The notes under the pieces: generated by a model
The model's input: the letters and a program-made list of their open reading frames with translations, nothing else
What the model was told of the DNA's origin: nothing
Databases searched by the model: none
Made by a program: the position numbers and the translations under genes
Assembly (NCBI GenBank): GCA_903886985.1
Contig: CAISOI010000670.1
Span: forward strand, 1-26,972
Reading direction: 5' to 3'
DNA from: an uncultured Chthonomonas sp.
GTDB lineage: Bacteria > Armatimonadota > Chthonomonadetes > Chthonomonadales > CAJBBX01
DNA: 26,972 nt
Part shown: piece after piece, positions 16,342 to 24,463 of the stretch
Position numbering within the stretch: position 1 is the stretch's first letter
How the letters are laid out: every line of letters begins with the position of its first letter

Positions 16342-18210
16342 TCAAAACACATGTCCTATGCTGAAGTGTAGGTGTGCACCTTCACGCCCAAAACCTTCAT
16401 CAATTCGAATGGGCCCAATAGGTGTTACGACTCTTAGACCCACTCCAATACCGACCGAGGGACTAAATCCACTATGTTGTCGGAAGCCGTTAAAGGCCAC
16501 CTGCTCATAGTTACCACCCCAAGCATCTCCAACGTCAGTAAAGAGTACACCGGTTAGAGAGTTCGCAAGTGGATGCCGGAATTCAAAAGAGCCGAGCATC
16601 ATGTTGTTGCCCCAGAATCGGTCTTCGTTGTATCCACGAAGCGACTCCGCGCCACCAACAAAGAACTGTTCCGAGAAGGGAAGGCGACCATTTGCACTTC
16701 CCGCCATCAGCCTCAACGCAAATACCGTTCTCTTTTCCTTCGGGCTGGTCCTACGACCCTTTGGACTAAAGTAGGTACGCGTATCAAGGGATAGCTTCTC
16801 ATAAGTTAGATTGCCGTAGATACCGTTTGGTGTCACACCGTTGACAAGCACAGGGCTCAACTTCGCATGACCGAAATCGGTCGAGATTGTATCATAACGT
16901 CCGGCTGCAGGATCTTGATTGTAGTCTCTGGTATCACTGGCACCACGGATCGTAAGTACCTGAAGTGGACCATTCTGCAGGACCGCAGCATCCTGAATGT
17001 TCAAGCTGACAGACGGCACTCGGATATTGTCGTAACGCAATCCCGTGTAGAGTCTGAATGTATCTGTGATCGGTCGGCTAAGTGTCAGCTGGCCGCCCTG
17101 ATGAGTTTCGTAATAGTCGGTATTGTTTCCCGCCGTCGGAAGACCACCACTGCTCGAAATACTGTTTCCAAAACGATACACAACTTTGTCGTAAATGCTT
17201 ACAGAGAGCGTCGTGTGTTTCTTGTCGACCCATGGTTCTGTGAAATCGAGTTCAAGACTGTTTCTGTTTGCAAGACCGCCCGCTTCCCACATGAGGCTGA
17301 TCTGTTGGCCAAGACCCATCAAGTTGTTTTCGCCAACTTCCATTCGCCCAACAAGGTGGTTTCTGCTGCTATAGCCCACGGATGCACTGACGGTGCCAGT
17401 TCGCTTCTCTTCTACATTGAGTGTCAAGTCCACAACTCCCAAGGTAGGAGTCAGAATAGCAGGCTGAATGTCACTGAAGAGATCCGTATTGAACACACGC
17501 GTATAGGCTCGTTGCAACTTGGTAAGATTGTAATAGTCGCCCTGTTTGGTGTCGTAAAGTTCTCGTAGGATGACCTTAGGTTTTGTCTTTTTAAGCCCAT
17601 TCAACTTGATATTGCGAATTTTAGCGACAACTACGGGAACGTCCAGAATGCCATTTGTAACTCCAAAACCTTCTGGCGCGATTGCAGCCTGGAATCCTTT
17701 GGTCTTGTAGTAGTCTGTAATTCTCTCAATGTCTGCACGTAGAATGTTTAGGTTGAGAACCCGGTCGACCTTCGTCTGGAGTAAATCCTGAAGAACCTTT
17801 GGTTGAATGGGACCTGAACCCGTAATGTTGAAACCTTTTACGATATCGTTTTCGTCCACTTGAATAGTGACGACCGCTTCGTTGGTGGCTCTGTCGACAT
17901 CCGCAGCAATTTTGACTGCTTCATCAGGATTGTCGATGTGTCGCATACCAAAGTTTCCGGTGGAGACCAAGTTGCGCGCAGCGGTCTCAAGATCGGTCTT
18001 TGTGATTCCTTGACCCACTTTAAGTCCCGAAGCACCAAGGATTCCTTCACGGTTAAGTGCGCGGTTTCCCTTAACAACAATTTCTTTGATCTTGGGGGTT
18101 ATCTGCTGGGCACTGGCTCCCACCTGCAAGATAGAGATTGCCGTTATACCAAACAAAAATGATCTCAATATGTTAGAGCCAATACCGACTCTTGTTAAAG
18201 TGCAATTCAA
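16342..18210 (-). CDS. bamA: Outer membrane protein assembly factor BamA (Omp85)
   Basis: The central pore of the outer-membrane protein assembly machine. The 622-residue product has a signal peptide (about 1-34, ending GASAQ). Three POTRA-like periplasmic domains follow (about 40-120, 124-198 and 198-270), fewer than the five of E. coli and like the count in Cyanobacteria. A C-terminal beta-barrel runs from about 273 to the end. The conserved L6 loop motif LRGY is at 524-527, followed by FTDVGDAWGG and the closing strand HLHFSIGHVF ending in Phe. The start is TTG 18210, with GAGGTG four bases upstream. The leader directly before that Shine-Dalgarno contains a terminator-like hairpin. It heads the ompH and lpx gene run. 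Confidence 0.94.
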   Translation of the reverse strand: MNCTLTRVGIGSNILRSFLFGITAISILQVGASAQQITPKIKEIVVKGNRALNREGILGASGLKVGQGITKTDLETAARNLVSTGNFGMRHIDNPDEAVKIAADVDRATNEAVVTIQVDENDIVKGFNITGSGPIQPKVLQDLLQTKVDRVLNLNILRADIERITDYYKTKGFQAAIAPEGFGVTNGILDVPVVVAKIRNIKLNGLKKTKPKVILRELYDTKQGDYYNLTKLQRAYTRVFNTDLFSDIQPAILTPTLGVVDLTLNVEEKRTGTVSASVGYSSRNHLVGRMEVGENNLMGLGQQISLMWEAGGLANRNSLELDFTEPWVDKKHTTLSVSIYDKVVYRFGNSISSSGGLPTAGNNTDYYETHQGGQLTLSRPITDTFRLYTGLRYDNIRVPSVSLNIQDAAVLQNGPLQVLTIRGASDTRDYNQDPAAGRYDTISTDFGHAKLSPVLVNGVTPNGIYGNLTYEKLSLDTRTYFSPKGRRTSPKEKRTVFALRLMAGSANGRLPFSEQFFVGGAESLRGYNEDRFWGNNMMLGSFEFRHPLANSLTGVLFTDVGDAWGGNYEQVAFNGFRQHSGFSPSVGIGVGLRVVTPIGPIRIDEGFGREGAHLHFSIGHVF

Positions 18211-18221
18211 AATTCACCTCA

Positions 18222-18253
18222 TAAAAACGGAAGCTCGTTCTATCGAAGCTCCC
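18222..18253 (-). terminator. Terminator-like hairpin between the ECF sigma gene and bamA
   Basis: On the minus strand GGGAGCTT (complement of 18246-18253) pairs with GAGCTTCC (complement of 18229-18236), 8 pairs including two G-T, around a 9-base loop. After one G comes a run of five T (complement of 18223-18227). It ends three bases before the bamA Shine-Dalgarno, so it could end sigma-gene transcription or act as an attenuator in a shared transcript. Confidence 0.6.
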
Positions 18254-18317
18254 TCGGTTTTCAAACTTCTTATCTAAAAACTACCAACAGGTTTAGCGAA
18301 CAGATCGACTATCACGG

Positions 18318-18896
18318 TTAATCTTGTCTGTAGTAAGGCTCGAGCTTGCGTCGGAGCATACCCCGCGCTCTGGAAAGACGCGTTTTGACATTATCTAACG
18401 AGAGACCCGTTACATCTGCAATTTCGTTGTAGGACAACCCTTGCAATTCACGCAAGACAACAACGGTTCTGTAGTCTGGAGCAAGGGATTGAACCGCATC
18501 CATAATTCGCTCGTGAAGCTCTTTTTCTTCGAGCAAAACGTGCGGGGCATAGCTGAGATCTGCTATTTCACGCTGCTGACCACTCTCCTCATTTTCCCAT
18601 GCCTTAGGCTGGTCCAACGAATCGACCGGAATTCGCCGCGCTCTGCTTCTCTGCCTGAGCCGATTTCTACAGTGATTAATCGCTATCTGGTAAATCCAAG
18701 TGTAAATCTGGGAATCACCCCGAAATCGAGAGAAGCCCTTAAATGCACTGATGAAAGTCTCTTGCGTTAGATCGGCCGCCTCCTCATAGTCCCCGAGAAT
18801 ACGGTAGATCACATTGAATATCTTCTTTTCATACATCACAACCAATTCGTCAAAAGCTATTGGCTGCTCAGAACCGCCTGCCGACGGATCGATCAT
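18318..18896 (-). CDS. ECF-family RNA polymerase sigma factor
   Basis: The 192-residue protein has the two-domain layout of extracytoplasmic-function sigma factors. Region 2 (about 15-83) includes ADLTQETFISAF (41-52) and the promoter-melting stretch YTWIYQIAINHCRNRLR. A charged linker follows (about 84-127). Region 4 (about 128-183) has the helix-turn-helix LSYNEIADVTGLSLDNVKTRLSRAR (154-178), which reads the -35 element. The ATG at 18896 has GAGG eight bases upstream. No anti-sigma gene lies next to it: tamB is upstream and bamA downstream. Its placement between two outer-membrane assembly genes suggests control of envelope functions, but a general ECF role elsewhere is equally possible. 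The target promoter motif is unknown. Confidence 0.92.
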   Translation of the reverse strand: MIDPSAGGSEQPIAFDELVVMYEKKIFNVIYRILGDYEEAADLTQETFISAFKGFSRFRGDSQIYTWIYQIAINHCRNRLRQRSRARRIPVDSLDQPKAWENEESGQQREIADLSYAPHVLLEEKELHERIMDAVQSLAPDYRTVVVLRELQGLSYNEIADVTGLSLDNVKTRLSRARGMLRRKLEPYYRQD

Positions 18897-18929
18897 CGGC
18901 TGGTCCTCGCCGCATTCCGGACAATTTTA

Positions 18930-18968
18930 AACCACTTCATATCGAGCTCACTCCACGCAAAAGTGGTT
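18930..18968 (-). repeat. Inverted repeat upstream of the ECF sigma gene
   Basis: AACCACTT (18930-18937) and AAGTGGTT (18961-18968) form a perfect 8-base inverted repeat with a 23-base spacer, in the 108-base gap between tamB and the sigma gene. On the minus strand the upstream arm begins within GAACCACTT, which carries an AAC core like that of many ECF -35 boxes. It could be an operator, a hairpin or part of an autoregulated promoter; the sequence does not decide between these. Confidence 0.35.
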
Positions 18969-19004
18969 CTATATGAGTAGCCAAAATCATCGGTTTGGTG
19001 ACAT

Positions 19005-22000
19005 CTAATATCTGAAGACGCCCTCGATGAGGTATGCGTTCGTTCTTTGATCATTAGATGTAAATGAAAATTGCAATTGGGGTCTAAATCTATAACTTAA
19101 TTTAAACTCCCATGCTGCGTCTGCAGCCGTTGAAGAGATTCCGTTAGCGCCAAAACGTCTCCAATAACCTGCGTACAGAGGTCCCTTTATCTGCCTCGTA
19201 GCACGTAGTGTAAATTCACTAAACTGACTCACATCCACTGTCAGTTCTTCAAATCCTAATGCTGAACTAAGTCCTAATTGATCCAAAAATTCAGGGAATA
19301 GACTTGCAGAGACGATCTCTGAAGCCTGTTGTCGCACCACGCGACCAAGGTCTGGATGGCTGTTAAACAGCCCTTGAATGGCACTCTCCCCGCCGAGTAT
19401 GCCCGTGACACGCCTCTGTAAGTCGGCTGTCCCAAATGCAAAATCAGGTGGGTCAGATCGGAAAGTTAATTTCAAGTTGCGTTCGCCGATGAGATTATTT
19501 GAAAACTGCCCACTATCGGCAAACTGTACTGGTCCAGAACTATTCAATGGACCATTTGCTTCCACCGTGATAGTATACCTTTTCTGCGATTTGGGGTCGC
19601 CCGAAGGGGATGCTGTGATTCTCGTTATTGCCGTGAGGTTCACAATCACTCCAAGAGTCGGGTCCGTCAAAGTGGCAACTGCACTGAACGGATAACGTAG
19701 GGTTACGGTCCCGCCCCGTTGGATGGTAAATCGTGAGGTCGGGAATGCTAGGACACCACTATCAATTGCCAGTGAACCGTTTATCTTTAACCTTCGGACG
19801 TCGCCACCTGCGAGGTCGCCCTGAAGCATGACGGGCTGACCTGGAACAGTGTGAATTGTTGCCGTAACCGGGGAAGCAACTATACGTACTTTATCTCCAA
19901 GATTAAAACGTACATCAAATGAAGGTTGAATGACTGCCGTAACGCCGGGAGTGCCGTTCCCAAAACTATCTGGAAGTCGCACATCAGCCTGCATAATGTC
20001 GATAGAACCCGCAATATGCGGATGAGTCAAACTACCGGTGATTACGATATCCGCGGACGTATCATTGGTGATAAATCGCGCTCCTACCAGACTTGGCAGA
20101 TCCTTCTCTGCAAACTGCAACTGCTTCGCTTGGATCCGGAGTGAAGTCTCTTCCGTACGTAATCGCGGTGGCCAAAAATGGATTGTGCTCGGGTCGTTTT
20201 CAAAAGACAGTTCGCCAGTAACGCGAATCGGCTCTTTGGTCCGAACGAGTTTTCGAGATTTAGAGTCAAGTATCTCCGTGAACGCCGTTGCATTCCGAAC
20301 TCGTACGCGATCCCCCGCGAAGTCCAAAGCCACATTGATTGCCCGCAGCTGGGTCGCCCGGTCTGGCAATCGAATCAAATCTGCATCTACAAGTGCTTCG
20401 CCATTAATGGAGGGTTGAAGCAGCGTGCCGGTGACAGTTACGTTCGCGGAAACCGTACCTTTTGCGTCTTCTTCACTTACCGTTAAGCCGTTCTTGTTCG
20501 GAATGACTGCAATGAGGTCAGTCAATTTCTGTTTTGGTACGCGAACAACAGCGTTCATTTCCGCGCCACCCGTATCCGCGGATGATTCTGGATCGAGCGT
20601 TATGTCTCCAGATGCATAGATCTGAAATTGTCGAGGATTCACTACGTGCTCACGGGGCCTAGTAAAATCAAGTTGTAGGGGGTCCGGCTCACGCATTGTA
20701 ATGCGTATGTCGCCCGCTTTGACGACCGCCTTACCATCCTGTAGTTGAATCTTAACCCGTGAAGTCTCTGCATTGGAAAGCCACAGCTCTCTTCCAGTTA
20801 CCACAGAATCGAAAGATACTCCCGAACTGTCCAGCCGTTTAACAGTCTGCTTTTGAGCTGCGCCTGCAATAAGCGGGTTGGTAATCCTTGGAGTTGTCGC
20901 AGCTGTGGTTGCAACGGTGGTAGCTAAAGTGGTCGATGCACTTACTGTGTTAGGGGGAGTATCCGCCGCAATGCGATTTGCCCGACGTTCGGGTCGTGGC
21001 AATTCTGTCTCGATCCATACGAGGTCCTTGACAGAAGCAGAAGCTGTTAGTGTTGGGTTGGCAATATCGCCTTCTGCTTCAATATGAAGACTCTCTGCAA
21101 CTCCAGAGACATCTCTCAAATAGGCTCTCCCAGGGAACCAACGCCCCAGCAACTCCAACGAAAGGTTATTGGTGTCAAAACTGGCAGTTACACTCTTCTG
21201 ATCCACAACAGAACCAATAGCACTAAAACTTGCCTCCCCCGAGCGAAGGATTGCGTTCTTGAGTGCGATTACATTAGTATTCCGATCAAAAGTGACATCG
21301 CCGTCAAACTGCTCAATTACATTTCCTTGAACCCGCGCATTGCGACTAGTCCAATTCAGATGCGTGAACAAGGAATCTATGAGACCACTCGTCTCAAAGT
21401 TCGCATTAACCACACCGTCCAACGGATCAGTAATCGGTTTCAACCATTCGGATGCCGTACCGGTTGGATTGCCGATGACATACGGGCTGTTTGCCAGAGC
21501 TAATCGCAATTCCTCAAATTGCAGACCAGCAATATTTCCATGGAGGTTGAGCCTTCGCGAGTTGAATTCATATTCAACGGCCGGCTCTCCGGTAGCAATG
21601 GAGGACGCAAGAATTTTGGAACCAAACCCGAATCCGTCAGAAGTCGCTTGATTGTTCTGAATGGAGAATATTGCCGGCGTATTTACCGAGAGTCCGTGCA
21701 GATCGCCAATCACAACCTTATTTAAAGTAAGTCCGTTGGTTGTTGCCTGAACTTCACCAGACAAACCTTGGACCTTTCCATCTACCATTTGCCCGGAAAT
21801 CTTTGCCGACACATCTACTTTTCCTTCCAGAAAGACATATTCCGAAACCGAAGGCTCGAACTCCGAAAGGTCTATCGTACTAATTGCGGTCTTGCCTTCG
21901 AATCGCAGATCTTTGGTGATATAACCGTTGCCGGTGATTCTCGACGGATTTTCAGTCACAGCGGAGTCTGCGTATCTAAGTGCAGAGATAGAATCGACAA

Positions 22001-24362
22001 AAAGCGTTCCATTTGCCGGCTGGGATTCATATCTCACGGAGATCAATAAATTTTTCAGATCGAAATCAGCGACTCTGGCAGCGTCAATCGAGATATTTGG
22101 CAGGGCAACAGATAGATTCGGCAAATATCCCGTAATGCGAATATCGCTTTTGGCAATTCCCTGAACATCTGCGTCAGAACCCAACAGATGCGCCACTTCG
22201 CCGATGCTGACATCCTTTAGTTGACCGCTCAGATCCAACATGGGTGAACGCCCCAATGGATTCCCAATCAATCCAGCCAAACTCAATGTCGACGGGAAGC
22301 GATAAGCAGATCCATCACTAACCTCAACACGGTCTCTGTTACCCTTTATCGTTAAAGCAGCATAATCAAAATGTAAATCCGGTGTCCCCAGCCCAAAGCC
22401 GGCAACCTTGCCATAGATCTGTGGGTCGGAAATAACTCCCGTAATATGTCCATCTCTGAGATAAACAGCACCTTCCAACTTCTTACTGCCGTTGGCACTC
22501 TGGATTTCCAACGGAAGCTCTATCATAGAGATGTTATCAGCATTGACGTTGAGATCCACTGTCTTATCATCAAGATCGTAGGTCCCCGTAATAACTGCGC
22601 GGCCCTTAGTGTCTTCAATGGAAACTGGTTGGACAGAGACTACGCCGTCCGCCAAATGCATGCGACCCTGAATCTTGGCAATTTGGTATTCCCCAAGTAC
22701 AAAATCATTCACAAATATTTGAGTATCGAGATCAGGTATCGAATCGTCAAAGTGCCCGCTCATATTTACATCTGCTGAAATATCACCGGACAACGAACTG
22801 GCAACTGCACTTCTATTTTTGACCGAACTTTTGCTTCCTTTTTGTGCCCAGTCCAAAACTTCTTGCTTAACTTTGGCAGGTAGGTCCGCTAACTGAAGGT
22901 GGTGGCTTCGAACAGCCATGGAATATGAAGACTTATCTCCTGCGAGTTTCAGGATTGTCTTTGCTTCTAAATCACCTCCATACGCCGGAGAATTAAAGTC
23001 CAGAGCAAGGTTCCCAGTCCGGTACACAGCATTCAAACGCACTTTCTTCAGTTGCCATTCGTGGTAGACCACTGCTGGCAAAACCCCCGATGCCGTGATC
23101 ATTGGGTCGCTAAAGGAACCCTCTCCGTGAATCTTTAAACTTGAAGAAAGGGCGGAGGAGATTCCATTTTTCAGGAATCCATGAACGAAAGCGTTGCTGT
23201 TCAATTCAAATGTCGGGTCAAGAAGGGATCCATGAAGCTGACCGTCAACGTCACCAACCGCCTCTACTTGTTTCGCTATTTCCGCTCGTTTTTCAAATCG
23301 CAGCAATTTGATAACACGCGTTAACGGAACCTGTTTTCCGCTAACATTTGCCTCGATCGCAGGATTTTTGAAATCTGTTACTATTCCGTCCGACTTAACC
23401 GCCGTTCCAGCAACCGTTGCCGATGCGGAATATTCGACCCTCTGATTAGAAACTCGGGTAGTTCCCTCTATATCTCTGATCGAATCGGTCATCTGCGGCA
23501 ACCTATATACCCCGCCGTTTATCCTTACAACGGTGTCGTACCAAGCAGAAACCTTCCTGTCCTTCGACACGGACCGTAACAAAGTGAAATGCCCATTTCC
23601 AATTCCTGCTTCAATGGATTGTTGCGGAGTAATAAATCGATTGAGCCCAGTCAAAGATAGATCATCTGCTTGAACTCGGAGAAAGAGCCGTTTAAGAGGC
23701 GGTTCATACGTGCCGAGGGCTTTGACAATTCGGACATGGTCCTTATCTCCCTTAGCAGTAACTTCCCAGGTGGTACTTCGATCACTGTCGAGATGTATAT
23801 GGCCATCAATCTGCTTTACATGTTCCGTAAATCGATCTGCAGGTCGTTTTACGTGGTGGGGCATCAGGTCATCTACGTAAGTCAAATCGCCGTTACGAAT
23901 ATTAACCGTCCCGACAGTAGGACGTCCTGGCTTTTGGGGCTTGGAGACAAATATATCGCCGAAATTCCAGTTGCCCGCTCTATCGCGCCGAATGCGCGCG
24001 ACGGGATCGATCACATCTATTACCCCAAAGACTGGCAGCTTCTTATCTTCTGAAAAGAGAATGCGCCGGATATCGAAGTCAAGGACGACTTGATGCGCTC
24101 GGATCAATTCCCCGCGATCTTCAAATTGTTTTCCTTCGGCAATGCGCACGTCTTCTATGAAGACATGTCCACCTGCGAATGTCACTTTGCCGATAGCGAC
24201 TTGACGACCGAGTGCGCGAGTAGCCTCTGCTTGCAGGATGAGGCCCATTTTTGATTCCGTTGATCGCCAGAAACGGTAAAGCATCCTGCCCGACAAAACC
24301 GTGATGGCCAACAGCGGAATAATCATTATTAGAAGCGATAAAATTCTTCGGGTAATTCTCAT
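19005..24362 (-). CDS. Giant TamB-like (DUF490/AsmA-like) outer-membrane biogenesis protein
   Basis: TamB-family proteins are anchored in the inner membrane and span the periplasm as a long beta-helical groove, helping move lipids or assemble outer-membrane proteins with an Omp85 partner. The 1785-residue product has one N-terminal membrane helix (about 5-26), then a very long region of repeated short beta-strands with AsmA-like sections. The C-terminal DUF490 domain (roughly the last 350 residues) has LDQLGLSSALGFEELTVD, then the barrel-like end FSFTSNDQRTNAYLIEGVFRY. A Thr/Ala-rich spacer (ASTTLATTVATTAATTPR) at about 1135-1155 interrupts the strands. It is longer than E. coli TamB (1259). 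I chose ATG 24362; TTG 24380 has GAGG five bases upstream and would add six residues. It lies upstream of the sigma and bamA genes, fitting work with BamA. Confidence 0.85.
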   Translation of the reverse strand: MRITRRILSLLIMIIPLLAITVLSGRMLYRFWRSTESKMGLILQAEATRALGRQVAIGKVTFAGGHVFIEDVRIAEGKQFEDRGELIRAHQVVLDFDIRRILFSEDKKLPVFGVIDVIDPVARIRRDRAGNWNFGDIFVSKPQKPGRPTVGTVNIRNGDLTYVDDLMPHHVKRPADRFTEHVKQIDGHIHLDSDRSTTWEVTAKGDKDHVRIVKALGTYEPPLKRLFLRVQADDLSLTGLNRFITPQQSIEAGIGNGHFTLLRSVSKDRKVSAWYDTVVRINGGVYRLPQMTDSIRDIEGTTRVSNQRVEYSASATVAGTAVKSDGIVTDFKNPAIEANVSGKQVPLTRVIKLLRFEKRAEIAKQVEAVGDVDGQLHGSLLDPTFELNSNAFVHGFLKNGISSALSSSLKIHGEGSFSDPMITASGVLPAVVYHEWQLKKVRLNAVYRTGNLALDFNSPAYGGDLEAKTILKLAGDKSSYSMAVRSHHLQLADLPAKVKQEVLDWAQKGSKSSVKNRSAVASSLSGDISADVNMSGHFDDSIPDLDTQIFVNDFVLGEYQIAKIQGRMHLADGVVSVQPVSIEDTKGRAVITGTYDLDDKTVDLNVNADNISMIELPLEIQSANGSKKLEGAVYLRDGHITGVISDPQIYGKVAGFGLGTPDLHFDYAALTIKGNRDRVEVSDGSAYRFPSTLSLAGLIGNPLGRSPMLDLSGQLKDVSIGEVAHLLGSDADVQGIAKSDIRITGYLPNLSVALPNISIDAARVADFDLKNLLISVRYESQPANGTLFVDSISALRYADSAVTENPSRITGNGYITKDLRFEGKTAISTIDLSEFEPSVSEYVFLEGKVDVSAKISGQMVDGKVQGLSGEVQATTNGLTLNKVVIGDLHGLSVNTPAIFSIQNNQATSDGFGFGSKILASSIATGEPAVEYEFNSRRLNLHGNIAGLQFEELRLALANSPYVIGNPTGTASEWLKPITDPLDGVVNANFETSGLIDSLFTHLNWTSRNARVQGNVIEQFDGDVTFDRNTNVIALKNAILRSGEASFSAIGSVVDQKSVTASFDTNNLSLELLGRWFPGRAYLRDVSGVAESLHIEAEGDIANPTLTASASVKDLVWIETELPRPERRANRIAADTPPNTVSASTTLATTVATTAATTPRITNPLIAGAAQKQTVKRLDSSGVSFDSVVTGRELWLSNAETSRVKIQLQDGKAVVKAGDIRITMREPDPLQLDFTRPREHVVNPRQFQIYASGDITLDPESSADTGGAEMNAVVRVPKQKLTDLIAVIPNKNGLTVSEEDAKGTVSANVTVTGTLLQPSINGEALVDADLIRLPDRATQLRAINVALDFAGDRVRVRNATAFTEILDSKSRKLVRTKEPIRVTGELSFENDPSTIHFWPPRLRTEETSLRIQAKQLQFAEKDLPSLVGARFITNDTSADIVITGSLTHPHIAGSIDIMQADVRLPDSFGNGTPGVTAVIQPSFDVRFNLGDKVRIVASPVTATIHTVPGQPVMLQGDLAGGDVRRLKINGSLAIDSGVLAFPTSRFTIQRGGTVTLRYPFSAVATLTDPTLGVIVNLTAITRITASPSGDPKSQKRYTITVEANGPLNSSGPVQFADSGQFSNNLIGERNLKLTFRSDPPDFAFGTADLQRRVTGILGGESAIQGLFNSHPDLGRVVRQQASEIVSASLFPEFLDQLGLSSALGFEELTVDVSQFSEFTLRATRQIKGPLYAGYWRRFGANGISSTAADAAWEFKLSYRFRPQLQFSFTSNDQRTNAYLIEGVFRY

Positions 24363-24421
24363 AAATAAAAAGGGCGACAAACTCTCCTCTTCTCTATTCG
24401 AGAAAACGAGGCCGTCGCCCT
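24363..24421 (-). terminator. Terminator-like hairpin at the tamB start
   Basis: On the minus strand AGGGCGAC (complement of 24414-24421) pairs perfectly with GTCGCCCT (complement of 24371-24378), followed by TTTTATTT. Inside the loop GAGAA/TTCTC (24400-24404 with 24390-24394) and GAGG/CCTC (24408-24411 with 24386-24389) also pair, so the whole leader can fold as one long hairpin. It begins 42 bases after the hydrolase stop and ends exactly at the tamB ATG. It may end hydrolase transcription, attenuate tamB, or hide the tamB ribosome-binding GAGGAG. Confidence 0.7.
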
Positions 24422-24463
24422 CTAATACGGCAAAACCAATACAATAGTCCCGTCAGGGATTTT

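Noticed and set aside
16867..17568. A 233-codon open frame on the plus strand
   Set aside because: It lies fully antisense to the bamA coding region, has no ribosome-binding site or family pattern, and its composition is what an antisense reading of a barrel gene gives.
20878..20970. A possible repeat array in the Thr/Ala-rich part of tamB
   Set aside because: The repetition is a short low-complexity Ala/Thr/Val linker in one coding frame, not a tandem DNA repeat with a fixed unit.
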